A stretch of 64,000 bases of DNA. Source: Hyphomicrobiales bacterium (GTDB lineage Bacteria; Pseudomonadota; Alphaproteobacteria; Rhizobiales; Aestuariivirgaceae). A program made the translations under genes and the position numbers. Below are positions 1-8,334 of this stretch, in pieces; the stretch's first letter is position 1, and every line of letters begins with the position of its first letter. The stretch is from the NCBI GenBank assembly GCA_016185245.1, contig JACPNZ010000031.1, forward strand, positions 171,079-235,078, given 5' to 3'. Below the pieces are notes generated by a model, which did no database searches, had not been told where the DNA came from, and worked only from the letters and a program-made list of their open reading frames with translations.

Positions 1-412
1 GCGCGACATTCCAGTTCTTGTAAGGTGCCGAAGGTATGAGCATCGGGGCGAGCAGCGCGGCACCCGCCACGAAACACACATTGACCCGCCAACGCTGATC
101 GATGGGATAGAAGCCGTAGACCCATTGCCCCATCTTGGCGGCGACCATGGGCCAGCACGCCCCCGAGTTTTCGCCGAGACAAGCTTGCCGGTCGGCGCCG
201 GACCACACCGCCCGCAGGAAAGCGAAGTCGAAGATCGACGAGAGGACCCACAGGGCCAGGGCACCGAAGAGGATTGTTACGAGACTGCTGCCGATCGATG
301 GAAACAGGTTCTGGCGAAGCCAGCCTTGCAGGCCCGTCATGCTGGCCGGTGGCGGCAGCCGGGGCGCATCTTCCTGGCGAAGATATGCAACGCTCGATGG
401 GGTCAAGGCCAT
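1..412 (-). CDS. aapM: General L-amino-acid ABC transporter permease AapM (partial, N-terminal part)
   Basis: The gene starts with ATG at 412 and runs off the left edge, so only about 137 residues are visible. They hold a cytoplasmic N-terminus, a first membrane helix around residues 43-60 and a periplasmic loop with the GACWP and QWVYGFYP motifs typical of AapM/BztC permeases. It follows aapQ with a 4-bp gap, so the two permeases are translationally coupled. In the family AapQ and AapM form the inner-membrane channel that takes up a broad range of L-amino acids with the binding protein AapJ and an ATPase AapP. AapP should lie just beyond the window edge. The family call is firm; completeness cannot be judged. 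Confidence 0.93.
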   Translation of the reverse strand, partial: MALTPSSVAYLRQEDAPRLPPPASMTGLQGWLRQNLFPSIGSSLVTILFGALALWVLSSIFDFAFLRAVWSGADRQACLGENSGACWPMVAAKMGQWVYGFYPIDQRWRVNVCFVAGAALLAPMLIPSAPYKNWNVA

Positions 413-416
413 GGCC

Positions 417-1601
417 TCACCGCTCCACCAGTTTCATGCGGGCGTTGAACCAGTTCATCAGCAGCGAAGTGAAGAGGCTGAGCGACAGGTAGACGAACAT
501 CCACAGGCTGACGATTTCGATCGCCTTGCCGGTCTGGTTGAGCACCGTTCCTCCCGCCGCCACCAGATCGGGGTAGCCGATGGCCACCGCCAGAGAGGAA
601 TTCTTGGTCAAGCTGAGGTAGGTGCTGGCCAGCGGCGGAATGACCACCCGCATGGCCTGGGGCACGGTCACCAGGCGGAGCGTGGCGCCGGCGCGAAGCC
701 CGAGCGCATGGGCGGCCTCGGTCTGACCGTGGCTGACCGAAAGGACGCCGGCGCGAACCGCTTCGGCGATATAGGTGGCGGTGTAAAGCGACAGGGCGAG
801 AAACAACGCCATGAATTCGGGAAGCACGGCGACGCCGCCCGAGAAATTGAAGCCCGCCAGCGCCGGGTATTCCCAGTCGACCGGGAATCCCTCGATCGCC
901 AGGCCGAGCAGCGGCAGGACAACGATCAGTGCCAGCGCTGTCCAAACAACCGGAAACGGCTGGCCGGTTGCCGATTGCCGTGCCCGGGCCCAGCGCGCGA
1001 TGACGATCGATCCGACGATTGCCGCCAGCAGCGCCACCAGTCCCAGCCAGGCGCCATCGCCGAACATCGGTTTGGGCATCATCAGCCCCTTCTTCGACAG
1101 GAAAAACCAGCCGAACAGGCTGTAAGCCTGGTGTGCATCGGGCAGGGGCTGGCGGACGGCGCTGTAGAAAACGAAAATCCACAACAGCAGGGGCACATTG
1201 CGGAAGATTTCGATGTAAACGGTGGCGATGCGCGAGGCCAGCCAATTCTTCGACAGCCGCATGATGCCCACGACGAATCCGACAATCGTCGCGGCGATGA
1301 TCGCCAGGAACGCGATCAGCACGGTATTGAGGAACCCGACATAGAGCGCCGTGCCGTAGTTCGACGCGCTGGTATAGGGCACCAGCGTCTGAATGATGTC
1401 GAAGCCCGCCGTGCGCGACAGAAAGGCGAAGCCGAAATCCTTGTTCAGCCGCTGCAAATTGAGAATGGTATTATGGACGATCTCGTAGGCAACCAGCACC
1501 AGCACGACCACCAGCACGGCTTGAAAGAATAGGGCCCGCAGTTTGGGATCGTTCCAGATGGAAACCTTTGCGACGTTACGAGTACCGCTCGCGATCGTCA
1601 T
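417..1601 (-). CDS. aapQ: General L-amino-acid ABC transporter permease AapQ
   Basis: A 394-residue multi-helix permease. Like other Aap/Bzt permeases it is longer than ordinary polar amino-acid permeases because of an N-terminal extension of about 90 residues before the permease core. The cytoplasmic EAA loop that contacts the ATPase is clear near residues 290-320 (EAAHALGLRAGATLRLV). It lies between aapJ, 120 bp upstream, and aapM, 4 bp downstream, on one transcript. The product should work in the inner membrane as half of the AapQ/AapM heterodimer. The start at 1601 gives the usual charged N-terminus before the first helix. Confidence 0.95.
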   Translation of the reverse strand: MTIASGTRNVAKVSIWNDPKLRALFFQAVLVVVLVLVAYEIVHNTILNLQRLNKDFGFAFLSRTAGFDIIQTLVPYTSASNYGTALYVGFLNTVLIAFLAIIAATIVGFVVGIMRLSKNWLASRIATVYIEIFRNVPLLLWIFVFYSAVRQPLPDAHQAYSLFGWFFLSKKGLMMPKPMFGDGAWLGLVALLAAIVGSIVIARWARARQSATGQPFPVVWTALALIVVLPLLGLAIEGFPVDWEYPALAGFNFSGGVAVLPEFMALFLALSLYTATYIAEAVRAGVLSVSHGQTEAAHALGLRAGATLRLVTVPQAMRVVIPPLASTYLSLTKNSSLAVAIGYPDLVAAGGTVLNQTGKAIEIVSLWMFVYLSLSLFTSLLMNWFNARMKLVER

Positions 1602-1684
1602 CCTCGCTCACCCTTGCCTTCGCGGGCATCCTGCCCCTCCCCTGGGAGCGCAAGCCAGCGGATCCTATTCCGGAGGAAACGAAA

Positions 1685-1711
1685 GGGAGCCCGGCGCTGT
1701 GCCGGACTCCC
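1685..1711 (-). terminator. Stem-loop between aapJ and aapQ (attenuator or mRNA-stabilising hairpin)
   Basis: Two 11-nt arms pair with a single mismatch around a 5-nt loop, 11 bp past the aapJ stop codon. There is no T-run, so complete termination is unlikely. In ABC operons a hairpin after the binding-protein gene commonly allows much more binding protein than permease to be made, by partial termination or protection of the upstream mRNA. The structure is seen; the role is inferred. Confidence 0.6.
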
Positions 1712-1721
1712 GAATTTCGTG

Positions 1722-2759
1722 TCAGCGGATCGGCGGGGCGTATTGCAAGCCGCCGTCCTTCCACAGGGCGTTCTTGCCGCGAGCGATCTTCAAGGGCGTG
1801 TTGGTGCCGACGTTGCGCTCGAAGATTTCGCCGTAATTGCCGACGCCCTTGACGATCTGCACGATCCATTCCTCGTTAAGCCCGATGCCGGTGCCGAAAC
1901 CGGCGGCCGAGCCGTCGGCGTTCTTGACGCCCAAGACGCGCTGCATCTCGGGGTTCGTCGACTTGGTCATTTCATCGACATTGGCCTGGGTGATGCCGAG
2001 TTCCTCCGCCGTCAGCAGCGCGAAATAGGTCCACTTGACGACATTGAACCAGCCATCGTCGCCCTGGCGCACCACCGGGCCCAGTGGTTCCTTGGAGATG
2101 ATTTCCGGAAGAATGATGTGATCGCTCGGATTTTTCAGGGCCAGGCGCTCGGCATAGAGACCGGACTGGTCGGTGGTGAAGATATCGCAGCGGCCTTCAT
2201 CGTAAGCTTGGCGGACCTGGTTGGCGTCCTCGATGGCCACAACTTGATACTTCATGTTGTTAGCCTTGAAATAGTCGGCAAGGTTAAGTTCGGTAGTCGT
2301 GCCCGTATTGGTACACACGGTAGCGCCGTCCAATTGCTTGGCGCTGGTGATGTTCATCGACTTCCTGACCATGAAGCCTTGGCCGTCATAATAGGTAACG
2401 CCGGCCCATTTCAGGCCGAGTGAAGTATCGCGGCTCATGGTCCAGGTCGAGTTGCGCGACAGCAGGTCGACCTCGCCGGATTGCAGTGCAGTAAAGCGCT
2501 CCTTGGCGGAGAGCGGCGAGAATTTCACCTTTGTCGGGTCATTGAAGATCGCGGCAGCGACGGCTCGGCAGAAATCGACGTCGAGGCCGGTCCAGTTGTT
2601 CTGGGCGTCGGGCAGCGAAAAGCCGGCAAGGCCTTGGCTTACGCCGCATTGGACGAAGCCCTTCTTCTTCACGTCGTCAAGCGTGCCGGCCTGTGCGGCG
2701 CCGACGGCGAAGGCACCGACAGCGGCGCCCATGACCCAGGCAAGAACTTTGCTTTTCAT
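1722..2759 (-). CDS. aapJ: General L-amino-acid periplasmic binding protein AapJ
   Basis: A 345-residue solute-binding protein. Residues 1-24 are a signal peptide (Lys-rich start, Ala/Val/Gly core, cleavage after AQA). The mature part has the type II periplasmic binding fold of family 3, with the early motif KKGFVQCGVSQGLAGFS and the PDAQNNWTGLDVDFCRA stretch characteristic of AapJ/BztA. It captures L-amino acids in the periplasm and delivers them to AapQ/AapM. It is the first gene of the operon, so the promoter should lie in the 182-bp gap to cobK. An AAGGA ribosome-binding site precedes the ATG. Confidence 0.96.
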   Translation of the reverse strand: MKSKVLAWVMGAAVGAFAVGAAQAGTLDDVKKKGFVQCGVSQGLAGFSLPDAQNNWTGLDVDFCRAVAAAIFNDPTKVKFSPLSAKERFTALQSGEVDLLSRNSTWTMSRDTSLGLKWAGVTYYDGQGFMVRKSMNITSAKQLDGATVCTNTGTTTELNLADYFKANNMKYQVVAIEDANQVRQAYDEGRCDIFTTDQSGLYAERLALKNPSDHIILPEIISKEPLGPVVRQGDDGWFNVVKWTYFALLTAEELGITQANVDEMTKSTNPEMQRVLGVKNADGSAAGFGTGIGLNEEWIVQIVKGVGNYGEIFERNVGTNTPLKIARGKNALWKDGGLQYAPPIR

Positions 2760-2941
2760 GATTGTCCTTCTTTCTCAACTATGCGGCCCGGCAGGCGAGA
2801 AAGAGCGCCGGCGAAATTTTCCGCACGGCTTTTCGTTGCCCCCTGGTCCGGACGCTGGTTCGCGTGTGTTTCTCCCTTAGGGGGCGAATTTTTTATTGTG
2901 CCGCCCCGCTCGCGGTACACAAGCCGGAAACCGCGTGAGGG

Positions 2942-3685
2942 TCAAGGCCCAAGCATCCGGCGAAGTGCCGGAACCAGCCCCTCCAGCGCACCAATCGACG
3001 GAGCCTCCGGCTTGGCCGGCCTTGCTACCATCACCACGGGAATTTTTCTTTCACGCGCGGCAATCAGCTTGGCGCGGGTTTCATCGCCGCCGGCGTTCTT
3101 GGTCACCAGTATTCCGATGCGATGTTCGGCCATCAGCGTGCGTTCCTGCTCGAGGCTGAAGGGCGGACGGGCGCGAATGAGGCTCCAGCCCTCCGGCAGA
3201 TCCTCGGCCGGGGCCTCGATCATGCGGGCGAGCCCGGTGAGATCGGGGCGCGCCAGAAATCCTCCAATCTCCTTGCGGCCCACCGTCAGCATGACCCGCG
3301 CATTCGGCGGCACGGCGGCAACCGCCTGCCCCATGGTGGGAACCTCGATCCAGAAGTCGCCCGCTTCGGGCCGCCAGGGCGGGCGCTCGTAACGCAAATA
3401 TGGAATCCGGCGTGCCATCGCCGCGCCGTGGGCGTGATGCGAAATCCTCGCAGCGAAGGGATGGGTGGCATCGACGATTGCGGCGATCCGCTCAGCCGCA
3501 AGGAAGGCGGCAATGCCCGCCGTTCCGCCGAAACCGCCCCGGCGCACATCGCCCGGTGGCAGCAAGGGTGCGGAGGTCACGCCGGCGAGCGAGGTGGTGA
3601 CGGCAAAGCCCGCTTCGATGAGCGCTTGCGCAATGTGCCGGGCCCCAGCCGTGCCGCCGAAGAGGAGGATGCGCTCAGCCGGCAT
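2942..3685 (-). CDS. cobK: Precorrin-6A / cobalt-precorrin-6A reductase CobK
   Basis: A 247-residue cytosolic enzyme that reduces precorrin-6A to dihydroprecorrin-6 with NADPH during corrin ring synthesis. Visible family features are the N-terminal GGTAGARHIA nucleotide-binding loop (about residues 10-19) and DATHPFA at 72-78. The start codon at 3685 overlaps the 3' end of cbiD by 11 bp, so the two are translationally coupled. Together they carry out consecutive ring-modification steps after C5 deacylation. It is the last gene of this minus-strand unit before the aap operon. Confidence 0.93.
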   Translation of the reverse strand: MPAERILLFGGTAGARHIAQALIEAGFAVTTSLAGVTSAPLLPPGDVRRGGFGGTAGIAAFLAAERIAAIVDATHPFAARISHHAHGAAMARRIPYLRYERPPWRPEAGDFWIEVPTMGQAVAAVPPNARVMLTVGRKEIGGFLARPDLTGLARMIEAPAEDLPEGWSLIRARPPFSLEQERTLMAEHRIGILVTKNAGGDETRAKLIAARERKIPVVMVARPAKPEAPSIGALEGLVPALRRMLGP

Positions 3686-4721
3686 GGCCGACGATCCGCC
3701 CGTCGCGGGTTACGATCATCACATCCGCCGCAATGAGACTGCCGCGCAGCACCTGCCGCACCTGCGCCACTGCGGCCGTGGCGACGCGTGAAGCAAGCGG
3801 CGCAGCCGCCGCCATCTCAAGAACCTGCTGGGCGGTATTGGCGGCACGCACAGCATCTCGCGGCAGTTCCGGAACAAGGCCCGCCAGCCATTCCATATCG
3901 ACCTGGCTTCGACCCGAATGCAAGTCGAGCGCCCCCTGCCCCAGCTTGACGATCTTGCCGAAGCCCCCGCCGATGGTCACCCGCGCCACCGGATGATCGC
4001 GCAGATATTTGAGAAGTCCGCCGGCGAAATCGCCCATGTCGAGCATCGCCTCGAGCGGCAGGCCGTAATGGGCTCTGACCGCATCTTCCGACGTGGACCC
4101 GGTGCAGCCCGCCACATGGGAAAGCCCCATGGCGCGGGCGACATCGACGCCGCGCTGGATCGAGGCGATCCAGGCCGAACAAGAAAACGGGTGTACGATG
4201 CCGGTGGTGCCGAGAATGGAGAGGCCGCCGAGGATGCCGAGGCGCGGGTTCCATGTGCGTTTCGCAAGCTCCTCGCCGCCGGGAATGGAAATCTCGATCT
4301 CGACGTCGCCGCCGCCCTGCTCGGCAATCGCCTGGCGCATCATGGCGCGTGGGCTGGGATTGATGGCGGGCTCGCCCACCGCAACCGGAAGCCCGGCGCG
4401 GGTCACCGTGCCCACCCCCTCGCCGGCCTTGAAGGTAACCCCCGATCCCACCCGCCTGACGGTTGCCATGACCAGACAGCCATGGGTCACGTCCGGGTCG
4501 TCGCCCGCGTCCTTGACGATACCGGCCCGGGCCCAGCCTTCGCCAAGGCCTTCGAGCGCCAGAGGAAAAGATGGGGTCTCGCCCTTGGGGAGGGTGATCG
4601 TTACCGGATCGGGAAAATTCCCGGTACGCAATGCCGCAAACGCCGCCTTCACCGCCGCCGTTGCGCATGCGCCGGTGGTCCAGCCACGCCTTAACTGGCC
4701 CTCGGGCTTCTCTTGTCGCAT
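3675..4721 (-). CDS. cbiD: Cobalt-precorrin-5B C1-methyltransferase CbiD
   Basis: A 348-residue enzyme that methylates C1 of the corrin ring with S-adenosylmethionine. I chose the ATG at 4721 because it puts the conserved RRGWTTGACATAA motif near residues 11-23, as in the family. A longer reading would overlap the divergent cobA start. The GTTGIVHPFSCSAW segment further in also fits. CbiD is the oxygen-independent pathway enzyme. In bacteria that otherwise use CobK and other Cob-type enzymes it commonly stands in for CobF. The gene is divergent from cobA with only 22 bp between start codons and overlaps cobK downstream. Confidence 0.93.
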   Translation of the reverse strand: MRQEKPEGQLRRGWTTGACATAAVKAAFAALRTGNFPDPVTITLPKGETPSFPLALEGLGEGWARAGIVKDAGDDPDVTHGCLVMATVRRVGSGVTFKAGEGVGTVTRAGLPVAVGEPAINPSPRAMMRQAIAEQGGGDVEIEISIPGGEELAKRTWNPRLGILGGLSILGTTGIVHPFSCSAWIASIQRGVDVARAMGLSHVAGCTGSTSEDAVRAHYGLPLEAMLDMGDFAGGLLKYLRDHPVARVTIGGGFGKIVKLGQGALDLHSGRSQVDMEWLAGLVPELPRDAVRAANTAQQVLEMAAAAPLASRVATAAVAQVRQVLRGSLIAADVMIVTRDGRIVGHAG

Positions 4722-4743
4722 CTCCCGACTGTATAAGGACCCG

Positions 4744-5601
4744 ATGACCCGCGGACCAACAAAAACGGCCGAAGACGGCCGAGAGGCGAAGGGCTTCGCC
4801 CGCCTCGACGCCGAGGCGTTTCCCGCCTTCGAGCCGGGAGCCGTGTGGCTGGTGGGGGCGGGACCCGGCGCTCCCGGCCTCATGTCGCTGCTCTGCTACC
4901 ATGCCATGCAGGCTTGCGACGTGGTGGTCTACGATGCGCTGGTGAACCCCGACATCCTGCGTTGGGTAAGAGCAGACGTCGAACTCGAATATGCGGGCAA
5001 GCGCGGCGGCAGGCCGTCGCCCACCCAGCGTGACATCTCGCTCCGCCTGATCGAACTGGCGCGAGCCGGCAAGCGGGTCTTACGCCTCAAGGGCGGCGAT
5101 CCGTTCATGTTCGGCCGGGGCGGCGAGGAATGCCAGCACCTGGCCCAGGCGGGTGTCGTCTTCCGCATCGTGCCCGGCATAACCGCCGGCGTCGGCGGCC
5201 TCGCCTATGCCGGCATTCCGGCGACCCACCGCGACACCAATCATGCGGTCATGTTCCTCACCGGCCATGACGCCTCGGGGAAGATGCCGGCCAACGTCAA
5301 CTGGGCAGCCGTCGCCACCGCCTCGCCGGTGATCGTCATGTACATGGCGGTGAAGAATTTGGCCGAGATCGCTGCGGCCCTGATGGCCGGCGGGCGGCCC
5401 ACCGGCGATCCCGTCACCATCATCTCCAACGCCTCGCTGCCGCAGCAGCTGGTGCAGACAACCACACTCGCCGCCGCCGGCGCCTTCGTACGCGAGCATG
5501 ATCCCCCCACACCGGCCATCGTCGTCGTCGGTCCCGCCGCCGACTGGCGGAGCCTGCTTGACTGGTACGGGCCGGACCTCCGGGAGAACCGGATTGGCTA
5601 G
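4744..5601 (+). CDS. cobA: Uroporphyrinogen-III C-methyltransferase CobA
   Basis: A 285-residue SAM-dependent enzyme that methylates uroporphyrinogen III at C2 and C7 to give precorrin-2, the branch point into cobalamin. Visible motifs are VGAGPGAPGL (residues 37-46) and GGDPFMFGRGGEE (117-129), both forming the SAM and substrate pocket. There is no siroheme CysG-type fusion. The first 30 residues precede the conserved core and may be an extension or an overlong start. It heads the plus-strand unit cobA-cobB-cobQ-cobD and overlaps cobB by 8 bp. Confidence 0.93.
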   Translation: MTRGPTKTAEDGREAKGFARLDAEAFPAFEPGAVWLVGAGPGAPGLMSLLCYHAMQACDVVVYDALVNPDILRWVRADVELEYAGKRGGRPSPTQRDISLRLIELARAGKRVLRLKGGDPFMFGRGGEECQHLAQAGVVFRIVPGITAGVGGLAYAGIPATHRDTNHAVMFLTGHDASGKMPANVNWAAVATASPVIVMYMAVKNLAEIAAALMAGGRPTGDPVTIISNASLPQQLVQTTTLAAAGAFVREHDPPTPAIVVVGPAADWRSLLDWYGPDLRENRIG

Positions 5602-6871
5602 GGCCCTGGTAATCGCGGCTCCCGCCTCGGGCAGCGGCAAGACGATCGTGACGCTCGGCCTCATTCGGGCCTTCCGCCGCCGGGGGCTCAAGGTCGCCGC
5701 CGCCAAGGTCGGTCCCGACTACATCGACCCGCGCTTTCATGAGGCGGCGAGCGGCCGGCCCTGCTTCAACCTCGATTGCTGGGCCATGGCGCCGGAGGTG
5801 ATCGGCGGACTTCTCGCCGACCTGGCGCGCGATGCGGATCTGGTGATCATCGAAGGTGTGATGGGCCTGTTCGATGGTCCCCAGGGAGCCAGCGGCTCGA
5901 CCGCCGACCTGGCCGAGGCCCTGGGCCTGTCGGTGCTCCTGGTGATCGATGCCCGCCACCAGTCCCAGTCGGTTGCCGCCCTCTATCACGGCTTTGCCAG
6001 CTACCGGCCGGGGCTTGCGGTTGCCGGCGCGATGTTGACCCGGGTGATGAGCGACCGGCATGCCGAACACCTCGCCCTGGCGTTGGGAAAGGTCCAGCTG
6101 GGCAGCCTCCGCCACGATCCGGCACTGGCCCTGCCATCGCGCCATTTGGGCTTGATTCAGGCCCAGGAAAATCAACATCTTGAGACGCTTCTTGAAACTG
6201 CTGCCTCAGCGGTGGAACGGTTCTGCGATCTCGACCGCATTGCCGCCTTGGCTGGCGACGTTGAGAGCGCTCCGTGGCCCCAGCCAGCCCTGCCGCCGCT
6301 TGGGCAACGGATCGCGGTGGCCGACGATCGGGCCTTCGGTTTTGCCTATCCGCATCTCCTGCATCACTGGCGCCGGGCGGGGGCCGAAATCCTGCCCTTC
6401 TCGCCCTTGGCCGATGAGCCACCCGACGCCAAGGCCGACGCAATCTTCCTGCCCGGCGGCTATCCGGAACTCCATGCCGCGCGGCTTGCCGCCAACCGGC
6501 ACTTTTTCGATGGACTGCGGGCCGCCAGGGGCCTCGTCTATGGCGAGTGCGGCGGCTTCATGGTGCTGGGCGAGGCGCTGATCGACGCCGACGGCTGGAG
6601 CCATGCCATGGCGGGGCTGCTGCCGCTGACGACCAGCTTCGCCAAACGCTCCCTGCATCTCGGCTACCGCCAGCTCGAGCCCATGCGGGGCAGTCCCTGG
6701 ACCAGGACGCTGCGTGGGCACGAATTCCATTATTCGACCATTGCGGCCGAAGGCCGCGCCGATCGCCTCTTCACGGCCCGCAATGCCGCCGGTCATCCGC
6801 TACCGCCGATGGGATTGCGGCGCGGCCGGGTGATGGGGTCCTACGCCCATGTCATTGCCGAGGCGCCATGA
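5594..6871 (+). CDS. cobB: Cobyrinic/hydrogenobyrinic acid a,c-diamide synthase CobB
   Basis: A 425-residue glutamine-dependent amidase that converts the a and c carboxylates of the corrin ring to amides with ATP. The P-loop APASGSGKT is at residues 9-17. The C-terminal class I glutamine amidotransferase-like domain has its cysteine at residue 319 within YGECGGFM. The TTG start at 5594 is chosen because it puts the P-loop at the normal distance from the N-terminus and overlaps the cobA stop by 8 bp, which fits coupled translation. ATGA overlap links it to cobQ. Confidence 0.93.
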   Translation: MARALVIAAPASGSGKTIVTLGLIRAFRRRGLKVAAAKVGPDYIDPRFHEAASGRPCFNLDCWAMAPEVIGGLLADLARDADLVIIEGVMGLFDGPQGASGSTADLAEALGLSVLLVIDARHQSQSVAALYHGFASYRPGLAVAGAMLTRVMSDRHAEHLALALGKVQLGSLRHDPALALPSRHLGLIQAQENQHLETLLETAASAVERFCDLDRIAALAGDVESAPWPQPALPPLGQRIAVADDRAFGFAYPHLLHHWRRAGAEILPFSPLADEPPDAKADAIFLPGGYPELHAARLAANRHFFDGLRAARGLVYGECGGFMVLGEALIDADGWSHAMAGLLPLTTSFAKRSLHLGYRQLEPMRGSPWTRTLRGHEFHYSTIAAEGRADRLFTARNAAGHPLPPMGLRRGRVMGSYAHVIAEAP

Positions 6872-8334
6872 CCGCCCGGACGATCATGCTGATGGGAACG
6901 GGCTCCGACGTCGGCAAGTCACTGCTCGCGGCGGGGCTGGCGCGCGCCTTCGCCGACCGGGGACTGAAGGTGCGCCCGTTCAAGCCCCAGAACATGTCGA
7001 ACAATGCGGCGGTGACGGTCGACGGCGGCGAGATCGGCCGGGCCCAGGCGCTGCAGGCGAGAGCCGCCCGGGTGCCTGCCTCGGTGCACATGAATCCGGT
7101 GCTCCTGAAGCCTGAAAGCACCACCGGCGCCCAAGTGATCGTCCAGGGCAAGCGGCTGGCCACCATGACGGCGCGCGATTATTTCCGCGAGCGGCTCCGG
7201 TTCCTGCCGGCCATCCTCAACAGCTACCGCCGCCTTGCCGCCGAGGCCGATCTGGTCATCGTCGAAGGGGCCGGAAGTCCCGGCGAAATCAACCTGCGCG
7301 GCGGCGATCTGGCCAACATGGGATTCGCCGCAGCGGCGGACGTGCCAGCGCTCCTCATCGGCGACATCCACCGCGGCGGTGTCATCGCCGCGATTGCCGG
7401 CACTTTCCTGATCTTGCCGGAGGAAGACCGCAGGAGACTGAAAGGGTTCATCATCAACAAGTTCCATGGCGATGTTGAACTCTTCGCCGAAGGCCGGCGC
7501 TTTCTCGAAACCGCGACGGCGACGCCCTGTCTCGGCATTGTGCCGCATTTCGCGGCTGCCGCCAGGCTTCCGGCCGAAGATGCCGTGGCACTCGAACAAT
7601 CTTTGGCAAGTGGCTCGGGCAACATGCTGATTGCGGTTCTGCGCCTGCCACGCATCGCCAACTTCGACGACCTCGATCCGTTGCGGCTGGAACCGGGTGT
7701 TACAGTGCGCCTCGTCAATTTCGGCGAGCCCATACCGGCCGGTGCCCGGCTGGTTGTCATCCCCGGCTCGAAGTCCACCATGGCGGACCTTGCGGCCATC
7801 AGGCGCGAGGGCTGGCATATCGATCTTGCGGCGCACGTCCGGCGCGGCGGCCAGGTGCTGGGCCTGTGCGGCGGCTACCAGATGCTGGGCCGCCTGATCC
7901 ACGATCCGGAGGGCCTCGAGGGGCCGGCGGGGACGGTCGAAGGGCTCGGGCTGCTGGATGTCGAGACGACCCTCCTTCCCGACAAGACATTGACGGAGGT
8001 CTCCGCCACCCATGCCGCCAGCGGCGAGAGGGTGACCGGCTATGAAATCCATCTGGGCAGGACCGCTGGACCCGATTGCGCCAGGCCCTTTGCCATAATC
8101 GATGGCGTGCCCGACGGGGCGACCAGCGCCGACGGACGCATTGCCGGAACCTATATTCATGGCTGCTTCGGCAGCGACGGTTTCCGCCGGGCCTTTCTGG
8201 CAGGTCTCGGCGTCGAAGGAAGTGAGCTGCGCTACGCGCAGGCGGTGGAGGATGCCCTCGACGCGCTGGCCCGTCATCTCGAGGCCCATCTCGATCTTGA
8301 CCGGATACTGGCCCTGGCGGAGACGGTTCCATGA
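6868..8334 (+). CDS. cobQ: Cobyric acid synthase CobQ
   Basis: A 488-residue glutamine amidotransferase that amidates carboxylates b, d, e and g of adenosylcobyrinic acid a,c-diamide. The N-terminal dethiobiotin-synthetase-like ATPase domain has the P-loop GTGSDVGKS (10-18), followed by the FKPQNMSNN motif. The C-terminal amidotransferase domain has its catalytic cysteine at residue 334 (GLCGGYQMLG) and a conserved YIHG near 430. Start ATG 6868 lies in an ATGA overlap with cobB, and the stop overlaps cobD the same way. Length is usual for the family. Confidence 0.95.
   Translation: MTARTIMLMGTGSDVGKSLLAAGLARAFADRGLKVRPFKPQNMSNNAAVTVDGGEIGRAQALQARAARVPASVHMNPVLLKPESTTGAQVIVQGKRLATMTARDYFRERLRFLPAILNSYRRLAAEADLVIVEGAGSPGEINLRGGDLANMGFAAAADVPALLIGDIHRGGVIAAIAGTFLILPEEDRRRLKGFIINKFHGDVELFAEGRRFLETATATPCLGIVPHFAAAARLPAEDAVALEQSLASGSGNMLIAVLRLPRIANFDDLDPLRLEPGVTVRLVNFGEPIPAGARLVVIPGSKSTMADLAAIRREGWHIDLAAHVRRGGQVLGLCGGYQMLGRLIHDPEGLEGPAGTVEGLGLLDVETTLLPDKTLTEVSATHAASGERVTGYEIHLGRTAGPDCARPFAIIDGVPDGATSADGRIAGTYIHGCFGSDGFRRAFLAGLGVEGSELRYAQAVEDALDALARHLEAHLDLDRILALAETVP

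Noticed and set aside
2760..2941. Cobalamin riboswitch or terminator between cobK and aapJ
   Set aside because: I found no convincing conserved riboswitch core. The AT-run near 2889-2896 lies on the wrong strand for a cobK terminator. The region more probably holds the aap promoter.
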